Positions 55,939 through 64,000 of a stretch of DNA of 64,000 nucleotides are shown here, one piece after another. The notes beneath the pieces are model-generated. The model did not search any database. It saw only the letters and a program-made list of their open reading frames with translations, and was not told the origin of the DNA. The stretch lies in NCBI RefSeq assembly GCF_008065135.1, contig NZ_CP042914.1:5065404-5129403 (forward strand). Reading direction: 5' to 3'. The first letter of the stretch is position 1. Each line of letters starts with the position of its first letter. The translations under genes were made by a program, and so were the position numbers. The stretch is from Roseimaritima ulvae. Lineage in GTDB: Bacteria; Planctomycetota; Planctomycetia; Pirellulales; Pirellulaceae.

Positions 55939-58869
55939 TTAATAAACGTAAACGAACTCATTGGAATTGAACATCACCAAACACACGTCGCCCAGTGCAC
56001 GGACGTGGCGATCGACATCCGCGGCTTGCAGATCCGGCTGAAATTCTTCGTTGGCAAACAGCTTTTCTTCAAACGCAAACCGCTCGCCGGTGTTCTCTTC
56101 GACCGCTTCGCGTCGCACCTTTCGTGGCACCGGTGCAGCCGCGCGCGGCTCGGCGGGCAACTGGTTTTCAATCGCTTGCCAATGAGCCAGCAACGTTTGC
56201 ACTTCTTCCGCCGTGGCGGGACGGCTGTAGGCCAGTTCAATGCAGCGTTCGATCGCCCTGGCATCGCGATGTGGATCGGCTGGAGTGTTTTCCGATTCGC
56301 TGACTTCACTCCAGCCGCGGTTGGCCAGAGCCAGGGCCCGGGCGTAGGAGTTGTGACTGTTGAACAGGCTGAATACCTGGGGAGTGACTGTGGAACTCTC
56401 GCGACGTTCGCAGGAAAAGTCGGGCGCGGGCGAATTAAAAACTTCCAACATCGGGTGCAGCAGGCCTCGCAGTTTCAGCACGTAGATCGATCGTCGATGC
56501 CGCTGTGTGGGCAGCGGATTGGGAACCCAAGCCGACGCGAAGGTGCCCATCACTTGACGCGGTTGCAGAGCCACTTCCAGGTTGATCTCCGGCCGGCAGG
56601 GAATGCCGCCCAGCGTGGGGTTCAGCTCGCCGCTAACGGCCAACATCGCATCCCGCAGTTCTTCGGCCGACAACCGCCGCGGAGGGAACACCGCCAAGAA
56701 CTTGCCCTCGGGATCCAGTTCGGCGAGCCGCTGTGGATGCGGGTGCTGAGACGAACGGCGATAGGCTTCGGACAGCAGAATGCGGCGTTGCAGTTTTTTG
56801 ATCGACCAGCCCTCGGCGACAAACGTGGACGCCAGGTAATCCAACAGCCGCGGATGCGTGGGACGGCGACCGGTCGACCCGAAGTTGTTTGGATTTCCGG
56901 CCAGGGCGGTTCCGAACAGCCATTGCCAGACGCGATTGGCGATCACGCGCGTGGTCAGTGGGTTGTCCGCGTCCGCAATCCACTCGGCCAACCGGGTGCG
57001 ACGACCATCCAGACCGGTTGGAATCTGCACCGCGACCAACTCGTCCAGCACACTGAGCGTGCCGGGCTGGACGCTTTCGCCCGTGGCAAAGGGGTCCCCT
57101 GCGGATCGAATGCACGAAGATTCCAGTTCGCCATCGGTGCGGTTCTGTGGCATACGGAGCGGCGACTGCACGCGTACCAACGTGGGCGTGTGTCCGTTGT
57201 AGACCGAGTGAGCATAGGGTTGATAACGATCGAATTCCCAATTCAAACGCTGCAGTCCCTTGCTGGAAATCCGTCGCAGCCCGTGTTGTTGCGGAGTGAA
57301 GCCCACGTATCGCGGTGGCAGATCGTCCTGGGCGACGCCCGCCTTCATCAAGCCCGAACGTGCGGCGTCAAAGGCATTGGTGGGATTGCGTTGCTGAGCG
57401 GCCGCCAGGGCTGCGTTCCAGCGCTGCTGCAATTCCGAGATTTTCGTTTTGGCTTTCGTTTTCGTTTTTGCTTTCGCGTTGTGTTGCGTTTCGGCGGGCG
57501 CCAAGCGATTGACGAACCAGGCTTGGGCATTGGTCGCCAACACCTCTTGCAGTTGTTGTTGGGTCTCGCGATACGACTGCCTGGCACGACTGAGGAACCG
57601 CTTTTCTTCAAAACCTTCGGTGTTCTCGTCGTCCAGAAATGCCGCCTTGCGATCGGCCAGTTGCGTGGTCGCAAACACGGCTTGGATGCGGTAGTAGTCG
57701 CGAGTCGGCACCGGATCAAACTTGTGATCATGACAGCGGGCGCACTGCAGAGAATGGCCGAGAAAGGTTTCGCCCACGCTGTTGGTCACGTCATCCAGGA
57801 AACGTTGCCGAGCGATACGCTCGACTTCCATCCCGGTCAGTTCCCAAGGTCCCATCCGCAGAAAGCCGGTGGCGATCACACCTTCGGGATCGTCGGGCAT
57901 GATCTCATCGCCGGCGAGCTGTTCTTTGAGAAAGCGGTCGTAGGGTTTGTCATTGTTGAACGAGCGGATCACGTAGTCGCGATACCGCCAGGCGTTGCCG
58001 CGTTCGAAGTCGTTGGCGAAGCCTGATGAGTCGGCGTAGCGGACAACGTCCAACCAGTGTTGGGCCATGCGTTCGCCGTAGTGCGGGGAAGCGAGCAGCC
58101 GATCCACAACGTCGGCAAAGGCTTCGCGGTCCGGTCGCGGGTCGTCCAGGAACGCTTGCCACTCCTCGGGCGTGGGCGGCAGGCCCGTCAAATCAAACGT
58201 CGCCCGTCGGATCAATTCGCCGCGCGTCGCCGGAGGGGCCGGTTGCAGTTCAGCCGGCAAGGCCTCGTCAATCAGGACATCGATCTCCGCACGATCGCCC
58301 TCGGAAACCTCCAACGGCCGCAGCGGCTGATAGGCCCACAGGTCTTGGGGATCGTATCGTCGGTTGGTCCAAGCCGGTGACAGACCGCCGGAGGTGGCGA
58401 CGCGGACGCCATCTTCCACCGACCAAGCGGACGCGTATGCCCGTTGGATCGCCTCTTGCCGTTGCTCGGAGGGCCACGCGGCGCCAGAGCGAATCCAATC
58501 GGCCAACCACCGCAGCTGTTCCTCACTCAGTCGCTCCGCCTGTTTGGGCGGCATGGCCGAGAAGTCGGCATCCTCGCGGAGGGCCGCCAGATAAATCGAA
58601 CTGCGCTGCGGATCGCCCGGCACGATACCCGGTGCCGCGCTATCGCCACCGGCGGTCAAGGTCTCGAGCGAGGTCACGTCCAGCCCGCCCTCAATTTCGT
58701 CGGCCTGCTGCCCATGGCAGGCCGCACATTTTTCCCGCAGCAGCGGTGCGATCCGCCGGGCGAACAGAATTTCGCTGTGGTCGGCTGGCAGGGCGTCTTC
58801 CGCCCACAGGCTCGGCAACCAGCATCCGATCAGACAAAACAGACCTAAGATGGCAGTGCTGATTTTCAC
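55939..58869 (-). CDS. Planctomycete cytochrome c / DUF1549 / DUF1553 protein
   Basis: 976 residues, GTG start at 58869 with GAGGG upstream. A signal peptide is followed by a planctomycete-type cytochrome domain with one haem site (CAACH at 48-52, distal MPPK near residue 110). DUF1549 follows (LVDEALPAEL...ATFDLTGLPPTPEEW, ...HYGERMAQHWLDVVRYADSSGF) and then DUF1553 (TRVIANRVWQWLFGTALAGNPNNFGSTG...RRLSAEELRDAMLAVSGEL). These proteins are thought to oxidise polysaccharide or aromatic substrates outside the cytoplasm. It precedes its usual DUF1501 partner. Confidence 0.94.
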   Translation of the reverse strand: MKISTAILGLFCLIGCWLPSLWAEDALPADHSEILFARRIAPLLREKCAACHGQQADEIEGGLDVTSLETLTAGGDSAAPGIVPGDPQRSSIYLAALREDADFSAMPPKQAERLSEEQLRWLADWIRSGAAWPSEQRQEAIQRAYASAWSVEDGVRVATSGGLSPAWTNRRYDPQDLWAYQPLRPLEVSEGDRAEIDVLIDEALPAELQPAPPATRGELIRRATFDLTGLPPTPEEWQAFLDDPRPDREAFADVVDRLLASPHYGERMAQHWLDVVRYADSSGFANDFERGNAWRYRDYVIRSFNNDKPYDRFLKEQLAGDEIMPDDPEGVIATGFLRMGPWELTGMEVERIARQRFLDDVTNSVGETFLGHSLQCARCHDHKFDPVPTRDYYRIQAVFATTQLADRKAAFLDDENTEGFEEKRFLSRARQSYRETQQQLQEVLATNAQAWFVNRLAPAETQHNAKAKTKTKAKTKISELQQRWNAALAAAQQRNPTNAFDAARSGLMKAGVAQDDLPPRYVGFTPQQHGLRRISSKGLQRLNWEFDRYQPYAHSVYNGHTPTLVRVQSPLRMPQNRTDGELESSCIRSAGDPFATGESVQPGTLSVLDELVAVQIPTGLDGRRTRLAEWIADADNPLTTRVIANRVWQWLFGTALAGNPNNFGSTGRRPTHPRLLDYLASTFVAEGWSIKKLQRRILLSEAYRRSSQHPHPQRLAELDPEGKFLAVFPPRRLSAEELRDAMLAVSGELNPTLGGIPCRPEINLEVALQPRQVMGTFASAWVPNPLPTQRHRRSIYVLKLRGLLHPMLEVFNSPAPDFSCERRESSTVTPQVFSLFNSHNSYARALALANRGWSEVSESENTPADPHRDARAIERCIELAYSRPATAEEVQTLLAHWQAIENQLPAEPRAAAPVPRKVRREAVEENTGERFAFEEKLFANEEFQPDLQAADVDRHVRALGDVCLVMFNSNEFVYVY

Positions 58870-58959
58870 CCGTTGCGACCCTCAGTCGGTGGTGTTTGGA
58901 AAAGACGGCATGACAACATGCACGTCGTCCAGTGTACCACAATCAGGCTGGCGGCAGGC

Positions 58960-60177
58960 TCAATCCTGGGTCTGCTTCTTGAGCAGTTCCACGGATTTGA
59001 TTTCGACGTGCATGTCCTGTCCGCCGTGCAACTGCAGCGCGAAATGTCCCTGCTGGGCAACTTTGGCATCGCGGATGTCGCAGGCCAGGATATCGCCGAC
59101 GTGGGTTACGATGCGGTCGCCGTGCACGCTGACCACCATCGTGGTCCAGTTCTCGGGCGTCAAACCGGCCAGCACTTTGGCCCATTGTTTTTTGCGCCCG
59201 CCCTGACGGTCCGCGGAAAACGAATCGAAGTAGCCCAACGGTTTGGCGATCCAGCCGCGTCCGCCGGTTTCGTACAAGCCGCCCACCGCGTCGCTGTTTT
59301 CCAGTTCCGCCTGGACGCCGTGGATGCCAACGGCTTGATCGACAGGCTGGCTGTGAAAGTAAAAGCCGCTGTTGCCCGAGGTGATGCGGAAGACAATTTT
59401 TGCGGTGAAGTCGCCGTACGATTTTTCACTCAACAACAACCCGTGTTTGGCTTCGCTGGCCGGGCTTTTGCCGACCAACACGCCATCTTCCACGCTCCAC
59501 TGTCCGCCGCCGACGGCTTTCCAACCGCTCAGGTCTTTGCCGTTAAACAGCGGCTTCCAAACGCTGCGGCCATTGTCTTGAACTCGCAGGTTGCGGAAGC
59601 GATACAGTTGGTCCTTTTCACCGTGATGCTGCAGCCCGATGCGGCCGGTCAAATCCACCGGGTCGTGGTAGTCGGTGGTGGGCACGTCGTTGACGAAGAA
59701 CTGCAGCTGATCGCCTTCGGCAACGATTTTGTAGCGGTTCCACTGTCCCTTCTTAAAAGCTTTCTGAGCTTCCGGCTGGTCGCTCAGCGGATTCAGCCAC
59801 TGGCGGCGGCCTTCGTCGTACAGTCCGCCCGACCACGCCCGCTCGGTCGGATCCGCTTCGGCCTGATACCCATACACGCGATTTTTGCCTTCCTGGCCAC
59901 GAACCATGAACCCGGAGTTTGACTTGCCTTCGGGCAAAAACACTTCGCCCTCGAACACATAGTCCCCGTACTCACGATCGCTCATCAGGAAAAACTTGCG
60001 TTGCGCCACCAGATGGATCTCGCCGTCCTTAACCGTTGTTTCCCCCCATTCGTAAGGGTTGTGCCAGCCGTCGAGCGTCTTGCCATCGAATAGCGGCGTG
60101 GACGCAGAGGGGGCGTCTTGTGCGGATAGAAAAGGCGTTGGGAGAAGCGTTAGGAAGGCGAACAGGAAGCGGTTCAT
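58960..60177 (-). CDS. Secreted protein with two DUF1080 (3-keto-disaccharide hydrolase) domains
   Basis: 405 residues with a signal peptide (MNRFLFAFLTLLPTPFLSAQ). Two concanavalin-like DUF1080 domains follow: STPLFDGKTLDGWHNP with DGEIHLVAQR at ~26-215, and KPLFNGKDLSGWKAVGGGQW with DGVLVGK at ~225-405. Members hydrolyse 3-keto-glucosides or bind sugars; a Gfo/Idh-type dehydrogenase often supplies the keto-sugar. The start at 60177 is the first that gives a proper signal peptide. It lies 61 bp after the sulfatase. Confidence 0.9.
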   Translation of the reverse strand: MNRFLFAFLTLLPTPFLSAQDAPSASTPLFDGKTLDGWHNPYEWGETTVKDGEIHLVAQRKFFLMSDREYGDYVFEGEVFLPEGKSNSGFMVRGQEGKNRVYGYQAEADPTERAWSGGLYDEGRRQWLNPLSDQPEAQKAFKKGQWNRYKIVAEGDQLQFFVNDVPTTDYHDPVDLTGRIGLQHHGEKDQLYRFRNLRVQDNGRSVWKPLFNGKDLSGWKAVGGGQWSVEDGVLVGKSPASEAKHGLLLSEKSYGDFTAKIVFRITSGNSGFYFHSQPVDQAVGIHGVQAELENSDAVGGLYETGGRGWIAKPLGYFDSFSADRQGGRKKQWAKVLAGLTPENWTTMVVSVHGDRIVTHVGDILACDIRDAKVAQQGHFALQLHGGQDMHVEIKSVELLKKQTQD

Positions 60178-60238
60178 GAGTTGGTCGGGGAGTTTGGGTT
60201 TTAAGGTTTGGAGTTTGGAGTTGGTAGATTGAGACCAA

Positions 60239-61618
60239 TTATAGTTTGATGGGTTGCCCGTAGGCGTCGACGAGTGGTGGTTCGGTGACATTGGCCATTT
60301 GGGCATCGATATAGGCCTGCAATTCAGCTTGAGCCGCGAGATCTGTGGCGGTCATCGCTTGCGGATCCACCTCGATGGCTTCCAATGGCCGATCCGTCAA
60401 TCGCATCAGCGGGCCGCCGCGAAATAGTTTGTAGTTCTTGTTCAGCGCAAACACACTGCGACCGAACCGCTGTTTGTCCCAGCCGGGGCGAGGGTCGTAC
60501 CAAAAGAAAGCAATTTGACGCTGTGGTCCGGTTTGCCCATTCAATTGCGATGCGAAGCTGATTCCGTCGCGTGGCGTGTCGCTGGATTGGCGCGTGCCGG
60601 CCCAGTGCATGAGTGTGGGAAAAAAATCCGAGGCATCAACCAACGCGTCGCAGACCGCCGGTTCAAATCGATCGGGGCAGCGAACGATCAACGGCACGTG
60701 GATGCCGGTTTGCTGCGGCGTGGCTTTTCCGCCCTGGATCGTGCGTCCGTCCTTCAGTTTCGAAAACACATCCAGGTGCGTGCCGTTGTCGCTGTAAAAA
60801 ACCACAATCGTGTCGTCCGCCCTATCCCGCTGCTGCAGTCCGCCTAGTAGATTGCCCACCGCGGTGTCCATGTACTCGATCATGTCCACGCTGTAACGCA
60901 GGTCGGTGGGTTGCGGCTGGTGAGGATCCCAGTCGCTCGAACGCGGCGTCGGTTGAAAGGGCCAATGGGGCAGCGCCATGGGGTAATAGACAAAACTCGG
61001 TTGATCGGGATGTCGATCTAGAAAGTCCAAAATTTTGTCGCCCCACACGTCCTCGCCATAACCGCCCGGATACGATTTCAGTTCCCCTTCGCTCCCGGCC
61101 CGTCCTTCCAACATCGTGGGGTTGGCGTAGCGTGAGCCCTTGTCTTCGGTATGCAGGGCGTGGAACAAAGCGTATTCGTCAAAGCCGGCGTGTTTGGGAT
61201 GCATTCCCGTTCCGCGTCGCTGCGCCGCGCCGGGCCAATCGGGTGGATCGTAGGATTCCAGTTGCCACTTTCCAAAGATTGCCGTTGCGTATCCGCTGGC
61301 CTGCAACGCGTGGCCGAAAGTGGTTTCCTGCGGATCTAAAATACCGAACGCGCGCCAGTTGCGGTGGTTGTATTTACCAGTCATCAACTGCACGCGTGTA
61401 GGTGTGCAAAGGGGCTGGGCATAGGCGTGGGTAAAACGCACCCCCTCGGCGGCCATTTGGTCCAGATGGGGCGTGCGGTAGGAGGTGCCGCCGTAGCAGC
61501 CCAGCCCTTCGATGCCCACATCATCCGCTAAAATCAGAATGATATTGGGACGCTCTGCGGCCGCGACGACCGACGCGCACAGCAGCCCGCTCGCAACATA
61601 GAAGACCAGTCGAAACAT
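60239..61618 (-). CDS. Secreted sulfatase with CTPTR active site
   Basis: 459 residues with a signal peptide (MFRLVFYVASGLLCASVVAA). Metal-site residues are in LILADDVGIEGLGCYGG, and the modification motif is CTPTR (71-75), with Thr where most sulfatases have Ser; Cys and Arg are intact, so conversion to formylglycine is still likely. Other motifs are FGKWQLE and FYSDNGTHLDV. The substrate is probably a sulfated glycan. It heads the run with DUF1080, DUF1553 and DUF1501 genes on the same strand. The start at 61618 fits the signal peptide. Confidence 0.9.
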   Translation of the reverse strand: MFRLVFYVASGLLCASVVAAAERPNIILILADDVGIEGLGCYGGTSYRTPHLDQMAAEGVRFTHAYAQPLCTPTRVQLMTGKYNHRNWRAFGILDPQETTFGHALQASGYATAIFGKWQLESYDPPDWPGAAQRRGTGMHPKHAGFDEYALFHALHTEDKGSRYANPTMLEGRAGSEGELKSYPGGYGEDVWGDKILDFLDRHPDQPSFVYYPMALPHWPFQPTPRSSDWDPHQPQPTDLRYSVDMIEYMDTAVGNLLGGLQQRDRADDTIVVFYSDNGTHLDVFSKLKDGRTIQGGKATPQQTGIHVPLIVRCPDRFEPAVCDALVDASDFFPTLMHWAGTRQSSDTPRDGISFASQLNGQTGPQRQIAFFWYDPRPGWDKQRFGRSVFALNKNYKLFRGGPLMRLTDRPLEAIEVDPQAMTATDLAAQAELQAYIDAQMANVTEPPLVDAYGQPIKL

Positions 61619-61726
61619 CGTCGGACCTAAACGGAAGCCTGGAAACGGGGACAGCACCAATCCCAAGTCTACTCGCAAACGTTTGCCCAGACAGGCTACG
61701 ACTTACCAATCCGCCCCCCAAGCACC

Positions 61727-61796
61727 AAGGTCGTCGTTCGCTCCGCGAACGCAACGCAAGGTCGTCGTTCGCTCCGCGAACGCAACGCAACGCAAC
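61727..61796. repeat. GTTCGCTCCGCGAAC-family repeat, second cluster
   Basis: Two direct copies of GTCGTCGTTCGCTCCGCGAA followed by CGCAACGCAA, matching the cluster at 888-1010. It lies between the phospholipase-like gene and the sulfatase start, both on the minus strand. Confidence 0.75.
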
Positions 61797-61847
61797 AAAG
61801 ATCGCTAGCGGAACGCTCCCCAACCCAAATCCTCCCTCACCCCACGC

Positions 61848-62240
61848 TCAGCGACCGCGCCGCAGCAACCTACCAGCTATGGCTTGAGCATTCACGAACG
61901 CTTCGCCGGCTCCGACCCGCGTGGCGGTGTACATCAATCGAGCGGTGATCCGGCAGCAAATCGGATGGCGAGAATCTTTGCAGGCGCACTGCATGTCGCG
62001 GAGGAACTGCTGGTCGCATCGACTGCGGTCGGCACCGGGCACTCCGTAACATGCGTCGTGTCGGCGGCAGGCGGGGCGAAAGTCCGCACCGGCAACGCCT
62101 TGAGGAATCAGATACCGCAGCGGACCTTGCATGCTGGAAGGGCCGCATGGACGGGGATTGAAGTCCACGGCAGAACTCACATTCCCCAGCATCAGCCCAG
62201 CCAGCACGATCAGCAACAACGGAAGAAGGCGCAGGTTCAT
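61848..62240 (-). CDS. Secreted phospholipase A2-like protein
   Basis: 130 residues. A signal peptide (MNLRLLPLLLIVLAGLMLG...SSA) is followed by a Cys-rich domain (8 Cys). ACRRHDACYG (57-66) is the PLA2 active-site signature C-x2-H-D-x-C, with the His61-Asp62 dyad. The order of helices and the second Cys-rich stretch (DMQCACKDS...CCRI) fit small prokaryotic secreted PLA2s, which cleave the sn-2 ester of phospholipids using Ca2+. The Ca2+ loop is not obvious. The start at 62240 is chosen for the signal peptide; a longer open frame upstream is unlikely. Confidence 0.8.
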   Translation of the reverse strand: MNLRLLPLLLIVLAGLMLGNVSSAVDFNPRPCGPSSMQGPLRYLIPQGVAGADFRPACRRHDACYGVPGADRSRCDQQFLRDMQCACKDSRHPICCRITARLMYTATRVGAGEAFVNAQAIAGRLLRRGR

Positions 62241-62457
62241 GGGTTCACCGTGGGCGGCAGGAAGGAAAGCGCGGCGGGCGGTCAGCGAGGCGGGCTGCAC
62301 AATGACGGCTTGTAACAACCCTACGACACCTGCCGTTGGCTCCAACTGCAGGGCGGTCAAAAACAAAGCGAAATTCCGTCGCCCCAGCGATGCTTCCTGT
62401 TGTAACGATTTATGGGCCGCCAAGGGTCGCCTGCCACCCGACCTACGGCCTCTCGCC

Positions 62458-63048
62458 TTATTCCATGCCGTAACCGCTTTCCATGCCCATTTGGCGGCCC
62501 GAGCTCGGCTGCAGGGTGTTAATGTCTAACAGCCCTTCTGCGGCCAGGATTGCAGATTGCATTTGCAACTCGACGACGCGATCCTTGGCAGCCTCACGTC
62601 GCTGCAAATCGTTCTCCAATTGTTGAAGACGCTTTTTCAAGCGTTCCAAATCCTGCTTCCGTCCGGCGATCATTTCGTCATAGCGGTTTTGCAACGCGGT
62701 TTCGGTGTACTTCAGCAGCGCGGCCTTCTCCTCTTGGTTTTTAGCACTACCTATGCGTTTGATCGCGGTTTTCAGTCGACGTCGAAACTGCTCCGCCGAA
62801 GATATCGGCGAGCCCATGCCCATGCCCATCTCCATGTCCATGTCCATCATCTCCATCCCCATCCCCATGTCGCCCTCTGCGCCCATAAAACCAGCCCCGC
62901 CGGAAGGCGGATCTTCAAATGGGTTCGCGATATCCGATTTGGATGCGGGGGAGGGAGGGGACGGCTCCTCGCCAAAACGGTCCTGTGCGGACATTCGGGT
63001 GGCGGACAACAGGCAGATTGTCAGCAACGTTGCGGTGATGCATTTCAT
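62458..63048 (-). CDS. Exported Met/Gly-rich coiled-coil protein
   Basis: 196 residues, ATG at 63048 with a strong GAGGA site. The signal peptide (MKCITATLLTICLLSATRMSAQ) is followed by a Pro/Ser-rich stretch, a Met-rich segment (GDMGMGMEMMDMDMEMGMG, residues ~59-77) and a long charged helix with heptad character (QDLERLKKRLQQLENDLQRREAAKD). The C terminus repeats Met/Gly (GRQMGMESGYGME). It lies 51 bp after the kinase gene on the same strand. Met-rich segments can bind copper, but other explanations are open. Confidence 0.75.
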   Translation of the reverse strand: MKCITATLLTICLLSATRMSAQDRFGEEPSPPSPASKSDIANPFEDPPSGGAGFMGAEGDMGMGMEMMDMDMEMGMGMGSPISSAEQFRRRLKTAIKRIGSAKNQEEKAALLKYTETALQNRYDEMIAGRKQDLERLKKRLQQLENDLQRREAAKDRVVELQMQSAILAAEGLLDINTLQPSSGRQMGMESGYGME

Positions 63049-63099
63049 TTGAATTTCCTCTCTGCATTGAATGAACGAAGGCGGGGAACGAAGGCGATT

Positions 63100-64000
63100 T
63101 CAGTCGCGTGGATCACTTGCTTGGCGGATTGCCGTTTCTAAATTCTGAATCTGTTTCCGCCAAATGCGGTCATCTTCAAAGCCCTGAAGCATCTCGTTGT
63201 CGACTTCGGCTTGGAGCCCCACAAGTTCATTCCTAACGGATTGAAATGGAGTCTCCCAATTGGAATGCTTCCATTTCAGCGGGTCAAAGACAACCGAATC
63301 AGGGTTTTCTGCTGCCTGGGCAAGATCGGCCTCTAGTCTGGCAATCCGCTGTCTCGTGGGCGGATCATCCAGGGAGGCAACGATCTGAGTAGCCACGAAG
63401 TCAAACGTGGAGCTGGCATGTTCCATGGACTCGAACGAGCCCATGTTTTTGGACGTGTGGTTTGGCGTTGCGTTCCTCCACACTCGCAACCGTGGCACCG
63501 CCGCCGGCTGGTTTATCCAGTTCATCAATCCCCACGTCGCCGATGTCGCCACGGTAAACACGGCGACGGTCGCGAGGGCGACTCGCCATCCCGCGATTGA
63601 TCGACGCCGACTTCGGCGGCCATGTTGATGCTCGCACTGGGCTTCGGCAATTTTTTCACTCACGGCTTGGCAGTCCTGTGGGCGGCGCTCGGTCGACCGT
63701 TGCAACAATTGTTGCACCAGCCGCACCAAGCTAGGGGGCAGGTCATCGCGCCAGTGGGTCAATGAGAACGCTCGCTGCGACACGATCTTGTGCAATACCG
63801 CAAGCGTGTTCTCGGCATCGAAGGGTGGCCGCCCCGAACACAGGAAATACAGTACACAACCCAAACTGAACAGATCGCTGCGGTGATCGATGGCTTCGCC
63901 GCGAGCCTGCTCGGGGCTCATGTAGTGCGGCGTCCCCGCGATCACTCCGGTGCGGGTGAGCGTCATGGAGTCCGCAGCGCGCGCCAGTCCAAAGTCCGTA
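63100..64000 (-). CDS. Ser/Thr protein kinase, C-terminal part (runs off the right edge)
   Basis: The visible ~300 residues start in the catalytic core: TDFGLARAADSMTLTRTGVIAGTPHYMSPEQARG, with DFG and the APE-equivalent SPE, then HRSDLFSLGCVLYFLCSGRPPF. A basic juxtamembrane stretch (GRRSRRRSIAGW), one membrane helix (ALATVAVFTVATSATWGL) and a ~150-residue outer domain follow. The N-terminal lobe, including the glycine loop and the catalytic HRD, is outside the window. An internal ATG at 63966 is not the start. It heads a run with the Met-rich protein and the phospholipase-like gene. Confidence 0.9.
   Translation of the reverse strand, partial: TDFGLARAADSMTLTRTGVIAGTPHYMSPEQARGEAIDHRSDLFSLGCVLYFLCSGRPPFDAENTLAVLHKIVSQRAFSLTHWRDDLPPSLVRLVQQLLQRSTERRPQDCQAVSEKIAEAQCEHQHGRRSRRRSIAGWRVALATVAVFTVATSATWGLMNWINQPAAVPRLRVWRNATPNHTSKNMGSFESMEHASSTFDFVATQIVASLDDPPTRQRIARLEADLAQAAENPDSVVFDPLKWKHSNWETPFQSVRNELVGLQAEVDNEMLQGFEDDRIWRKQIQNLETAIRQASDPRD

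Noticed and set aside
55651-58026. 791-residue open frame antisense to the DUF1553 gene
   Set aside because: The minus-strand frame has clear DUF1549/DUF1553 motifs; the plus frame is its shadow.

Overview
The window looks like a chromosomal segment of a GC-rich member of the Planctomycetota, most likely a Pirellulales relative (Rhodopirellula/Blastopirellula-like). This rests on gene content: a PVC-type dehydrogenase/HEAT/cytochrome c protein, a DUF1549/DUF1553 cytochrome paired with a DUF1501 protein, two formylglycine sulfatases, a DUF1080 protein, a DUF1559 prepilin-like protein, SHD1-domain proteins, an NPYQPP-type small membrane protein, and an ECF sigma factor linked to a Ser/Thr kinase. 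About fifty protein genes are supported. I recognised no rRNA, tRNA, CRISPR array or transposase.

Layout. 1-9.1 kb: tail of a secreted protein, Tyr phosphatase, PVC-type dehydrogenase, lspA, Gfo/Idh/MocA oxidoreductase, tandem-GGDEF protein. 9.4-13.1 kb (+): eno, a small membrane protein, tmk, holB. 13.3-24.3 kb (-): esterase, hydroxyacid dehydrogenase, a secreted SHD1-like protein whose start lies inside guaB, guaB, AEC permease, sulfatase, LarA-like protein. 24.4-38.7 kb: lipoprotein, ileS with a hyperacidic small protein, an LpoB-like/TPR lipoprotein pair, rhaB, a striking 61-unit heptanucleotide array, a second Gfo/Idh protein, a 4Fe-4S protein, DUF2306 and DUF1559 proteins. 38.7-46.1 kb (-): small membrane and secreted proteins, then an apparent operon of ECF sigma factor, zinc-finger/kinase, SHD1/beta-propeller and zinc-ribbon membrane proteins. 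46.4-51.0 kb (+): IsdG-like monooxygenase, CarH-like cobalamin photosensor, hybrid histidine kinase, DehI-family dehalogenase and an Asp-nucleophile alpha/beta hydrolase. 51.2-54.1 kb: carbonic anhydrase with two tandem palindromic operator-like sites, SOUL protein, pirin. 54.5-61.6 kb (-): sulfatase, DUF1080, DUF1553 and DUF1501, a typical planctomycetal polysaccharide-catabolism set. 61.8-64 kb (-): phospholipase A2-like protein, Met-rich coiled-coil protein, and a partial Ser/Thr kinase cut by the window edge.

The two strongest leads are the 46.4-51.0 kb cluster, where a predicted adenosylcobalamin light sensor without a DNA-binding domain sits beside a soluble histidine kinase lacking a sensor domain and two putative dehalogenases, and the heptamer array at 34181-34607. 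The window is also rich in several distinct families of short palindromic dispersed repeats, one of which lies inside a coding sequence.
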